From JAVJSD01 sp040219575 (lineage in GTDB: Bacteria > Planctomycetota > Planctomycetia > Pirellulales > Pirellulaceae), in NCBI GenBank assembly GCA_040219575.1, contig JAVJSD010000101.1, forward strand, positions 138,221 to 202,220: a stretch of DNA of 64,000 bases, read 5' to 3'. Of the stretch, positions 34,955 through 42,950 are shown in pieces. A model generated the notes under the pieces. That model saw only the letters and a program-made list of their open reading frames with translations, had not been told where the DNA came from and did not search any database. The position numbers were made by a program, and so were the translations under genes. The first letter of the stretch is position 1. Every line of letters begins with the position of its first letter.

Positions 34955-36049
34955 ATGTCGGACTACTTCGATCGCATCGCCGACGAATGGCGCTCCCGCG
35001 CGGCGGAGCTCGCCGAGTGGAGCATGACGCATCTGGTCAATCGCACCGACGTGTGGGGGCGGTACCTTTCGAAGCGGCAGCGGAAGGGGGAGTTCGGCGC
35101 CAAAAACAGCGCCATCACGGCGCCCTTTCGGGAAGAGCGCGGCAAGGTGTTTCTGAATGTGACGTCGCTGGAAAAGCACTTCAAGACGCGCGACGTGGGC
35201 GGCGTGCTGGGGCTGCACAGCACCAGCTCCGACCTCACCTCGCGGTGGCTGGCGATCGACATCGACCTGCACGACGAGGACGATCTCTCCGTCAGCCCGC
35301 AGGGCAACTTCGTCGCCGCGCACCACTGGTACGAGCAAATCGTGGCGCAAGGGGGCGATCCGCTGCTGCTGGATTCCAACGGCAAGGGAGGCTTCCACCT
35401 GCTGCTGCTGTTGGCCGCGCCGATGGAGACCGCCAGCGTGCACGCCTTCGGCAAGAAGTTGACCGAGGACTTCGAGCGACGGGGACTCGACCGGCAGCCG
35501 GAGATCTTTCCGGGCAGCCCCAAGTGGGATCATCACGGCGACTGGCTGCGGCTGCTTGGCCGGCATCATACCCGCGACCACTACACGCGCGTTTGGAACG
35601 ACGAGCCCTGGGCCGAGGAGCAGCGATGGCTTGAAGGCTGCGACGCCATCGACCGCGTCCTGCGGACGGCGCCGCTGCCGATCGAGACGGCCGAGTCGCT
35701 CGGCTTGCGGCCGGCGCGGCGGACGATCTGTCTCGACTTCGACGGCGTGATCCACTCCTACCGCAGCGGTTGGTGCGGCAGCGAGGTGATTCCCGATCCG
35801 CCGATCCACGGCGTGCAGCAGGCGATCGCCCGATTGCGGCAGCGATACCGCGTGGTGGTGCACTCGGCCCGCTGCGCCACCGACGCGGGCCACGAGGCGG
35901 TGAAGGCCTGGCTGGTCAAACACGGCGTGGAGGTCGACGACGTCTGCCGCTTCAAGCCGCCGGCGACGGTGTACGTCGACGATCGGGCGGTGCCCTTCCG
36001 CGGCGACTGGCTCCAGACCATCACCGACATCCACGACTTCCGCAAGTGA
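34955..36049 (+). CDS. AEP primase-polymerase domain fused to a HAD phosphatase domain
   Basis: The 364-residue protein has two parts. Residues about 20-220 resemble an archaeo-eukaryotic primase/polymerase (PolDom, TOTE-primase-like): metal-binding DxD in WLAIDIDLHDEDD (D102, D104), SNGKGGFHLLLLL (H148), then EIFPGSPKWDHHGDWLRLLG and RHHTRDHYTRVW. Residues about 255-364 are a HAD hydrolase: DFDGVIHSY (nucleophile D261, D263), VVHSAR (motif II), and the late ATVYVDDRAVPF acidic pair, most like PNKP-type or phage 3'-phosphatase HADs. A polymerase plus end-cleaning phosphatase in one chain suggests DNA-end processing. It faces the DNA ligase operon. Confidence 0.8.
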   Translation: MSDYFDRIADEWRSRAAELAEWSMTHLVNRTDVWGRYLSKRQRKGEFGAKNSAITAPFREERGKVFLNVTSLEKHFKTRDVGGVLGLHSTSSDLTSRWLAIDIDLHDEDDLSVSPQGNFVAAHHWYEQIVAQGGDPLLLDSNGKGGFHLLLLLAAPMETASVHAFGKKLTEDFERRGLDRQPEIFPGSPKWDHHGDWLRLLGRHHTRDHYTRVWNDEPWAEEQRWLEGCDAIDRVLRTAPLPIETAESLGLRPARRTICLDFDGVIHSYRSGWCGSEVIPDPPIHGVQQAIARLRQRYRVVVHSARCATDAGHEAVKAWLVKHGVEVDDVCRFKPPATVYVDDRAVPFRGDWLQTITDIHDFRK

Positions 36050-36484
36050 CACTCGTAAGAACGAGTTCGTGCGACAGCGTTGATGGCTCTTCTCGGAGAA
36101 TGTCGTTACAAAAAGTGGGGGCAGTGGTGGCGCCGTCCTAAAGATTGGGTGGCACTGGTGGCTTGGTCCAAAAAATGGGTGGCACTGGTGGCTTGTCCAC
36201 CAGTGCCAGGAGCGCCGCAACCCACGCCACCGGCATCGTCCATCATTCAATCAGCGATCCGACGTCTTCAAATTGTGCCTCAAGTAGTCGACGGCTTTGC
36301 GTCGACCTCGTTTTGGGACCGCGTCGATTGAGCCGGTTCGTGGATTGAAGGACAATTGTCGCTAAGGGAACTTCGCAGCACGCCCCGAGCACTGGTGGAC
36401 AAGCCACCAGTGCCACCCAAAGTGGACACGTCACCAGTGCCGAAGTGGACAAGCCACCAGGGCCTCTCGACGCAAGGGCAAGCC
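36050..36484. repeat. REP-like hairpins upstream of the RAYT gene
   Basis: The unit GGGTGGCACTGGTGGCTTGT plus CCACCAGTGCC (stem GGCACTGGTGG/CCACCAGTGCC, loop CTTGT, 36181-36207) has leader GGGT. A partial copy precedes it (from 36147). Reversed copies occur at 36389-36418 and, in pieces, at 36425-36465. The right-hand copies keep the flank GCACGCCCCGRG. Confidence 0.82.
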
Positions 36485-37081
36485 ATGGCGCATCGTGCTC
36501 AGAAATTCAAGACGATCAAACGCTATCACGAGCCCGGCGATTTTCACGAACTGACGTTCTCTTGCTTTCACCATCTGCCGCTGCTGACCAACGACGAATG
36601 GCGCGAGAAGCTGGCGCGTTCCATCGACCGCGCCGCCGATCGCTGGAAATTCCACCTGCACGCCTTCGTGTTCATGCCGGAGCATGTCCACCTGCTCGTC
36701 TACCCGCACGGAGACGAACTCGCCCCACCGATCGGCGCGCTGCTCAAGGCGATCAAGCGTCCGTACTCGTTTCGCATCAAGCAGATTCTCTTGGCGAACA
36801 ACAGTCCGCTGCTTGAGAAACTGACGGTCCGCGATGGGGCGGAGCCGGAAGTGTTTCGCTTTTGGCAGGAAGGTCCAGGCTACGATCGGAATCTGAATGC
36901 GGCCCGCTCCGTGCTCGCCGCGATCGACTACATCCATAGGAACCCTGTGCGACGCGGACTGTGCCAACGCGCTGAAGACTGGAAGTGGTCCAGCGCCCGG
37001 TGGTATCTCAGCGACGGCCTGCAATGCGATCCGGATGCGCCAGATCTCCATCGACTGCCGGCGGAGTTGCTTGACGGGTGA
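36485..37081 (+). CDS. REP-associated tyrosine transposase (RAYT, Y1_Tnp)
   Basis: The 198-residue protein is a single-domain HUH nuclease of the IS200/IS605-related RAYT family. Visible features: the His-x-His in MPEHVHLLVYP (residues 67-69), the probable catalytic Tyr in KRPYSFRIKQ (Y94), FWQEGPGYDRN, and the C-terminal YIHRNPVRRGLCQRAEDWKW, then SSARWY, typical of TnpA-REP. Such proteins nick REP hairpins at a short tetranucleotide. The gene is flanked by inverted-orientation copies of one hairpin family, its likely substrate. It interrupts the space between AEP-HAD and the ligase operon. ATG 36485 gives the usual length. Confidence 0.92.
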   Translation: MAHRAQKFKTIKRYHEPGDFHELTFSCFHHLPLLTNDEWREKLARSIDRAADRWKFHLHAFVFMPEHVHLLVYPHGDELAPPIGALLKAIKRPYSFRIKQILLANNSPLLEKLTVRDGAEPEVFRFWQEGPGYDRNLNAARSVLAAIDYIHRNPVRRGLCQRAEDWKWSSARWYLSDGLQCDPDAPDLHRLPAELLDG

Positions 37082-37183
37082 AGGGATCGGATAACGATGG
37101 ACTGGCGGCGTCGACCTCGATTGGGGGACACGTCGATCGATCTGCATCGCTGATTGAATGAGGTGTTGCTCGACGAGCGTCGA

Positions 37184-37260
37184 CGCACGCCCCGGGCACT
37201 GGTGGACAAGCCACCAGTGCCACCCGAAAATTCGAGCCAACATTGCCACCCGAGAATTCG
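37184..37260. repeat. REP-like hairpin downstream of the RAYT gene
   Basis: A reversed full copy of the RAYT-linked hairpin (GCACTGGTGGACAAGCCACC from 37196, ending CACCC at 37225) carries the same flank, GCACGCCCCGGG. A short direct duplication follows (CGARAATTCGAGCCA, at about 37225 and 37249). Confidence 0.8.
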
Positions 37261-37300
37261 AGCCACCCGTGCTTCCTAACGCTGGCAGGCGCCCGATCGG

Positions 37301-38941
37301 TCAGCCGGATTTTTTCTTGGATGTCTTTTTGCGGGTGCTGGTGGAGGGAGCCATTTTCGGTTTGGTTGCTTTCTTCGTCGACGCCTTCTTTGCCGGCTTC
37401 TTCTCGGCTGGCACTTTCTCGGAAGAGACTTCGATGGGCGTCGCCGGCTGCGGCATCGACTCCGCGGCAAACGCGCCGTGCAGCGACCAGCCCTTCTTGA
37501 TGTTGGCCTCGATCATCTCGTCGCACAGGGCGCTGATCTGCTCCAGGGAGTTCGACACGCGCACCTCCCGCGCCAGCGGATCCTTGCGGTTGGGGCTGAA
37601 GTCGGTGTAGTGCAGCACGTAGGCGGGGTGTTCGTCGCTCTCGGTCTGTTTGTTCGTCTGGATGACGACGAACTTGCGGACCATCGTCTCCCCCTTGGCC
37701 TCCTTCACGTACACGTCGCGCCGCAGCAGTTCGCTTTGGGGAAGCGTCATCTGCCGCGCGTCGCGCTCCACCAGCGGCACTTCCACGCGTCCGCTGACCT
37801 GCTCGATCCGCACGTCGTGCGGCTGGGCCGACTTGTCCTCCCGCAGGCGGACGAACTGCGGCGAGATGACCGCCGCCAGCGGCAACCGCCGCACGGTCTC
37901 GTATTTGGTCGAGCCGTTGTCGCGGAAGTTGAGCACCATGCGGTTGACGGGGCCGCCGCGCGTGGTTTGCGAAATCAGGTCGAGGCAGCTGATCTCGGCC
38001 ACCCACTCCGGCCGCACCATCTGGTAAGCGACGTGGTCGGAGTTCACCTCGGCGTACTCGCTCTCCACGACCATGTCTTTCAAGTCGCTGAGCATGCTGC
38101 GGCGCTGGTCCTCGCTGAAGCCGCCGCCGACGCGGGTGAGCACCTGCAAGGCGCCGTCGCGGCGCATGACCGCCAGCAGCAAGTCGTGCAGCATCCCCTG
38201 GCGGTCCTCGACCGATTCCGTGAAGCCGACCACTACCGCGTCGAGATTGTGCCGCGGTTTGACTTTGAACGTGCCCGCCGTGTCGCTGCGGACGACCAGT
38301 CCCTCGGCCCCCTGCTGTTCGACCCACTTCTCGAACTGCTTCTTGACATCGTCGGCCCCGCCGGCGGCGACCGCCTCCACAGGATGAACGAGTTCTCCCC
38401 CCGCGAACCACTTCTGGATCAGCCGCCAGGTTTCCGCGAAGGGGCGCTCGTTGCGCTCGTCGTCGATCGCGACAATGTCGAACACCGCCAGCCGCAGCCG
38501 CTGGAGGTCCTCCTTCGATTGCGGCTGCCGGGCGACGGTCGTGACATCGTGCACGCGCTCGCGCCGCGCTTCGTTGTAGACGTACAACTCGCCGGCGATC
38601 AGCGCCCGATCGACGCCGGCCTTGGCCAGCAGCCGCGCGGCCTCCGCCTGCCACGGCAGCCCGACGCGGACCGTGCCTCCCGGATTGAGCGACAGGCACT
38701 CGCCGTCGCGCGCGATCAGCACCGTGAATTCGCCGTCGACCTTACGGCTGACGTGGTACTCGGCCTTGGGGATCCGCTTGACGATCTCCTCGGCGTCGAG
38801 CGGAACCATCCGCGAACCGCTCAGGCGGCGGTACTCCTGTACGCGCGGCAGCAGCGAACCGTCGGACAGCGCCGTCGCCGGCGCCGTGCCGTACTCGCCC
38901 AGCTTGATTTCGACGCGCCCCTTGTCCAGCAAATCGCTCAT
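37301..38941 (-). CDS. ATP-dependent DNA ligase with basic tail
   Basis: From ATG 38941 the product has 546 residues. Adenylation-domain motifs: I SRKVDGEF (nucleophile K67), IIIa-like AVFDIVAID, IV EGLVVRS and V TFKVKPRHNLDAVVVG. An OB-fold-like domain follows (about 290-400, LTRVGGGFSEDQ and onward). The last 45 residues are Lys/Ala/Pro/Ser repeats (KKPAKKASTKKATKPK), like a histone-H1 tail, expected to bind DNA. The enzyme seals nicks using ATP, as in LigD-type repair ligases. Its ATG overlaps the TGA of the gene at 38938 (ATGA), so the three-gene operon is translated in a coupled way. The N-terminus before residue 40 is not a recognised DNA-binding domain. Confidence 0.9.
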   Translation of the reverse strand: MSDLLDKGRVEIKLGEYGTAPATALSDGSLLPRVQEYRRLSGSRMVPLDAEEIVKRIPKAEYHVSRKVDGEFTVLIARDGECLSLNPGGTVRVGLPWQAEAARLLAKAGVDRALIAGELYVYNEARRERVHDVTTVARQPQSKEDLQRLRLAVFDIVAIDDERNERPFAETWRLIQKWFAGGELVHPVEAVAAGGADDVKKQFEKWVEQQGAEGLVVRSDTAGTFKVKPRHNLDAVVVGFTESVEDRQGMLHDLLLAVMRRDGALQVLTRVGGGFSEDQRRSMLSDLKDMVVESEYAEVNSDHVAYQMVRPEWVAEISCLDLISQTTRGGPVNRMVLNFRDNGSTKYETVRRLPLAAVISPQFVRLREDKSAQPHDVRIEQVSGRVEVPLVERDARQMTLPQSELLRRDVYVKEAKGETMVRKFVVIQTNKQTESDEHPAYVLHYTDFSPNRKDPLAREVRVSNSLEQISALCDEMIEANIKKGWSLHGAFAAESMPQPATPIEVSSEKVPAEKKPAKKASTKKATKPKMAPSTSTRKKTSKKKSG

Positions 38942-39693
38942 GTCTCGCCCTCCTGTTCCGACTTCTCCTCGGGCGACGACTCCTCGGGCGCCTTCAGCTC
39001 CATGTTCGAGAAGTGCAGCAGCAGGCAATACTTGTCGCCGTCGGTGCGGCCTTCGAGGAAGCCGCGATAGGGCGTCGAACCGCGCCGCAGGATGAGCGGC
39101 TGATTCGACTTCGGCCCGGCGCCGATCAACATCAGGCTGTTACGGTCTTCAAGCTCCTTGGCCATGCCGTAGAGAAAGTCGTAGGTCAGGCCGTTGATGT
39201 GGTGCAGTTGCACCTTGCCGGCGAAGACGAATTTGCGCACCGCCTCGGCCTTGTCGATGTAGACGCCCGACCAGCGGAGCGGAATCTCGCCGGCGACGTT
39301 GGGATCGAGCAACTTCCGCGGCCGTCGCTCGCGGACCGAACCGTCGGGATTGCGGACGATCTCCCAGAACTCGACCTTGTGCACGATCTCCTGCTGTTGA
39401 TCGACGTACACTCGGGACGTGTTCTTGAGGAAACGGCCGGTGTTCTCCAGGTCGATTTCGGGATCGCCGTCGACCAGCGCCTGGGAAACGTCGGACAGTT
39501 CGCCGAACGTTTGCCGCAAGCGCTCGATGCCGCGGTCGATCGGCGCCTTCACGACGCGGACGCTTTCGGCCTGACGGCCCTGGCGGTCGACCCAGCGGAC
39601 TTTCAATGGAGAGCGGACGCTCTCGGTGTTCACCACCGCGTCGCGCCCGGCGCTGTTGGCGATATTGATCGCGCCCACGCTTGGGGTCCTCAC
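38938..39693 (-). CDS. Unrecognised protein coupled to DNA ligase
   Basis: The 251-residue product starts at GTG 39693. It appears globular (beta-rich N-terminus KVRWVDRQGRQAESVRVVKA; helical FGELSDVSQALVDGD; EIPLRWSGVYIDKAEAVRKF; GLTYDFLYGMAKELEDRNSL) and ends in an acidic tail (ESSPEEKSEQEGET). No family was recognised and no Ku signature was found. Its stop overlaps the ligase start, and the acidic tail may meet the ligase's basic tail; that interaction is inference. Confidence 0.75.
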   Translation of the reverse strand: MRTPSVGAINIANSAGRDAVVNTESVRSPLKVRWVDRQGRQAESVRVVKAPIDRGIERLRQTFGELSDVSQALVDGDPEIDLENTGRFLKNTSRVYVDQQQEIVHKVEFWEIVRNPDGSVRERRPRKLLDPNVAGEIPLRWSGVYIDKAEAVRKFVFAGKVQLHHINGLTYDFLYGMAKELEDRNSLMLIGAGPKSNQPLILRRGSTPYRGFLEGRTDGDKYCLLLHFSNMELKAPEESSPEEKSEQEGET

Positions 39694-39734
39694 GAATTCG
39701 AGTTGCGATGAACGACGTCGTCGATCGCGGCTCG

Positions 39735-40343
39735 TCAGATCATGTCGAAATCCATGAGGTCCGTCTCGTCCGCTACATCCTCCTCATCCAGAAACGCGGC
39801 TTGCTGCAGTCCGATGAACTCGGGACTGGTCGGCGATCCCACCGCCAGGAACAGATGGCCGTCCGCTCCCAGCAGCAGAAATCCCGCATCCGCCTCGAGT
39901 CCACCGCGGTAGCTGTAGGGAAACGAGAAGATCGTGCCCCGCGCGAGTTCTTCGCGCAAGCTTTCGATGTCCTGCTCCGACTCCAGCCGATACACCAGGC
40001 GAATGTTGTGCCGCAGGTACTCGTCGGGCGTGGCGGTTTCGAACAGTTTGATCGGCGCGCTGAACGACGAGGCGACCGGTTCGATCTCCCGGCCTTCGAG
40101 GTCGACCGGCAACAACTGCGACTTGTCGGCCCAACCGCCGTCGGCGTCGATGCTGCCGAGTCCCGTGCCGCCGCGGCCGACCACGGTGCGGCCGTCGTCG
40201 GCGAGCGTGGCCAGTTCACACGGCTTGCCGTTCTCGTCGAGCACCTCGACTTCCTTGTAGCCGTACAGCTTGCTGCGGTCGACCTTGTTCAGCGTCAGCG
40301 ACAGGTCGACGTCGCCCCACTGGAAGACAAGCGGCTTGGCCAT
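39735..40343 (-). CDS. Unrecognised protein, first gene of the ligase operon
   Basis: The 202-residue product begins MAKPLVFQWGDVDLSLTLNK and has several beta-like stretches (KEVEVLDENGKPCELATLAD, GTIFSFPYSYRGGLEADAGF) with an acidic end (DEEDVADETDLMDFDMI). No family was recognised. It lies 41 nt upstream of the next gene. Its acidic C-terminal tail resembles that of the second protein. Confidence 0.72.
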   Translation of the reverse strand: MAKPLVFQWGDVDLSLTLNKVDRSKLYGYKEVEVLDENGKPCELATLADDGRTVVGRGGTGLGSIDADGGWADKSQLLPVDLEGREIEPVASSFSAPIKLFETATPDEYLRHNIRLVYRLESEQDIESLREELARGTIFSFPYSYRGGLEADAGFLLLGADGHLFLAVGSPTSPEFIGLQQAAFLDEEDVADETDLMDFDMI

Positions 40344-40563
40344 GCAGCACCCTCTGACGCAACGCGCCGTGCGATCGGAACCGAGGAAGAACCACCGAGT
40401 ATATCGAAGCCGCCCTGCCGAAGAAACAATTCAGCGGCGCCGAACTTGGCCCTCGTAGAAATTTAACTTCCGAAAACCGCCGACGCTGACAATTGCACCG
40501 TCTCGCGGCAAGCACTACCGTATAGACGGATGCTGACGGTTATCCGACCTTCAAGGATGCGCG

Positions 40564-41211
40564 ATGCACGCCGAGAGTCTCACCCTCGAGTACGACCAGG
40601 ACGATCACCTCGTGTGGCTGGTCTTTAGCGACCACGGCGCCGCGCTGGAGCGAACGTCGATCTGGCTTCGCGACGGCTTCGGCCTCGGCGAGGTGCGCGA
40701 CGCCCTGCTCGCCGTTGGTTGGGCCGTTTCGAAAGAACAAGGCGAGCTGCGGCTCGCAAACGGCGCGCGCCGCGAATCGATCCGCGACGTAGTGCAGGAG
40801 ATGCTCGGATATTTCGACGCGCCCGGCGTTGCCTCGCGTGAACTGATCGACATCAAGTCGGCCGTCGCCCGGTGTGCGGCATCGGTCGACTCGCTTCCCG
40901 AACTGTCGTGGTACGCCTACGCCTGGCTCGACGTGATGGTCCGCAACGACATCGCCGACGAGGCCCGTGGCGGGCGGGACATCTGGACGCTGGGCGAGAC
41001 GGTCGTCGACGTCGTGCCGCACTTCCGCCGCCGCCTGAAGCAACTCCTGTCGCGCTTGGGGCAATCCGTCGGCGAGACCTCCGTCGGCGAGATCTCCGTC
41101 GGCGAGATCTCCGCTGGCGAGACCTCCGGCAGCGAAATCAACGCCGTGCGGATGGCCGGCAGCCTTTCCACACGCCGGGCCAGCGCCGGACGCGACTTCA
41201 AGGCCGGTTGA
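40564..41211 (+). CDS. Hypothetical protein with C-terminal GE[T/I]SV repeats
   Basis: The 215-residue product has a folded-looking N-terminal 165 residues (LEYDQDDHLVWLVFSDHGAA, FGLGEVRDALLAVGWAVSKE) and then a short tandem repeat GETSVGEISVGEISAGETSG from a 15-nt DNA repeat (about 41083-41130). No family was recognised. It is divergent from the ligase operon (220-bp gap). Confidence 0.6.
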   Translation: MHAESLTLEYDQDDHLVWLVFSDHGAALERTSIWLRDGFGLGEVRDALLAVGWAVSKEQGELRLANGARRESIRDVVQEMLGYFDAPGVASRELIDIKSAVARCAASVDSLPELSWYAYAWLDVMVRNDIADEARGGRDIWTLGETVVDVVPHFRRRLKQLLSRLGQSVGETSVGEISVGEISAGETSGSEINAVRMAGSLSTRRASAGRDFKAG

Positions 41212-41401
41212 ACCGATCGCGGCAAGCGGCCCGTCGGGTAACTCGATTCCTCGGTTCCGCTCGACATCACGCGGGATCCGCGTAGCGGCGATTCGCAGAA
41301 GATTCTACGGCCGGTGATCGGCGCCGACGGCGAATGACGGGGCGGACTCCCAAGGCACACGCTCCGTCGGGTTGCTACAATCGTGGGAACGCATTTCCCG
41401 C

Positions 41402-41463
41402 GTGGCGGAATTCGTCAGAATTCCCAGGGACCAGCGGATCGGAAGTCCGGCGACTTCCGCGAC
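41402..41463. repeat. Inverted pair of hairpins before a broken sulfatase
   Basis: GTGGCGGAATTCGTCAGAAT (from 41402; stem GGAATTC/GAATTCC, loop GTCA) faces CGGAAGTCCGGCGACTTCCG followed by CGAC (41440-41463). Leaders are GTGG and, read from the right, GTCG, near-forms of GTAG. The rest of 41212-41496 holds no gene. Confidence 0.6.
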
Positions 41464-41496
41464 AGCCGTCCTCCTCTGCACTGCTCGGACTCTCCC

Positions 41497-41625
41497 ATGC
41501 CAAAGCTCCTCGCCGTTTCGTTGCTGATCGCGTCCTTCGCCTCCGTCGTCTCCGTCGCTTACTGCGCCGACGAGCCGCCGCCGCGGCCCAACGTGCTGAT
41601 CATCATGGTCGACGATAAGTATTAA
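41497..41625 (+). pseudogene. Truncated sulfatase N-terminus
   Basis: The 42-codon ORF encodes a signal peptide (MPKLLAVSLLIASFASVVSV) and the start of a sulfatase (PRPNVLIIMVDDKY), then TAA. All later domains are missing. The DNA turns AT-richer at the break and stays unlike the upstream region for about 1.3 kb. It is not derived from the sulfatase at 28549: the signal sequence differs. Confidence 0.88.
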
Positions 41626-42950
41626 ACATTCGGCAGCTCCGGAGAAACACTCGCAGAATCATGGCAATAAGTCGGAAAAACGCGAGTCTCTGGATTCAAA
41701 TGAATTGGCGAGAATTCAGGGGAATCGCGGATAAATAACTACACTTTGCTACATTTCTTCGGCCAGGAAGAACGACCGCGCTGGTTAACGTTTAGCCGGC
41801 AGGATTGAGTGCCGCGAGCGACCCGGCGGCAGGCTACGGTACTACCACCGCGCCGCGGCGTAGCGTCGGTCGCTTGATCTGCTATCGCGTCTACCGCTTT
41901 TCAGCCGACGCGGTGCGCACTGATGGACTTCAAGTGGTCTTCAACGCCCCTTCCGCGCCCGCAGCCAGCGACAGTCAGTCCGAATCCGGCCGAGAATTCG
42001 CTGCTGGGACACGACAAACACCAAGTTTTAAGAGAGCTTTCACGTCGTTCGGCTGCTTTGACCTTACGGACGCCAACCTTGCTCGCGATAGCACAGATAC
42101 CACACACGTCCGTGGAGGTAGGCGCAGCCCCGGCCGACGCGAAACTCGGCGGACTTTCCACGACGCGGGCGGGAAGTTGGGGCAGGCATTTCGGGCTCTC
42201 CCCGGAGAAGCTCTCCGCTACAAATCGCTACAAATAGCGCTACAAACGGGAGCTTTTCCGGGTGGCCCGGAAACGCAAACGCCCATCTGCGAATGACTTA
42301 CGCAGATGGGCGACAGGCAATAGCGGAGAGGACAGGATTCTCTGAAACGTTGCCTGACGCGAGTTCCCAGTTGTAGCAAGTACAACTCTGAAAATGACTT
42401 ACGCGTTACTCTGAAGCCTCTGCATTCTAGCCAATTAGCCCGCGTTTTCAATCCGCAGCGCTACAAAACCGCTACAAGTCCGGTCGCACATTCAAAATCG
42501 GTTTTCGTAATGGCTAATTGCCCTCACTTATACATGCCACAAAAACGCCGTGAATTTAGGATCTCAGAATCATCGTTGCGGTCAACCGGTCGCTCGCCCA
42601 GTGGCAATTCGACCGAGTAAAGCCAGGACGATCCGCCATGACCTGATTCGAACTTCGTTTGAGTTGAGCGGATGACGCATGCCGAGTCCAGCAAACGTCA
42701 CCTACGAATTGAGCGGCACTGTCAGTCAGACAACGCTTTCAAAACAGAGAGCGCCGTTGTGCTCCGGTGTCCACTCGCCTGCGCGGTCATGCGATGCATT
42801 TGCGCTCGCGCCGGCTGAAATTCGCGGCCGACGCGGCGAATCCCGCCTCGCGAAAAAATCGGTGGACCAGTTCATCTTTTCTAGAAGAATGGGCATCTTG
42901 TCTTTGGGAAATTGAGTTTTCGATTACGCTTAGGCTTGCTTTGTTTGACC
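41626..42950. other. AT-richer stretch with GCTACAA repeats, no recognised gene
   Basis: Short repeats of GCTACAA occur at 42222-42246 (CGCTACAAATCGCTACAAAT and a third) and 42463-42479. Related CTACA strings follow the sulfatase break (41740-41756). Such clusters are seen near tyrosine-recombinase ends, but no recombinase gene remains. Small open frames show no domain. This is the likely left margin of a foreign segment. Confidence 0.45.

Noticed and set aside
36177..36207. sigma-54 promoter from TGGCAC in the RAYT-linked repeat
   Set aside because: The downstream GC is 10 rather than 12 nt from the GG, and the match lies inside a hairpin repeat.
38938..40343. Ku homologue among the two unknown ligase-operon proteins
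   Set aside because: Neither shows the bacterial Ku N-terminal pattern or core motifs, so I did not name either as Ku; structure comparison could change this.
42679..42915. Small ORFs between the sulfatase fragment and the FecR/TPR gene
   Set aside because: Translations show no domain, signal peptide or ribosome site.
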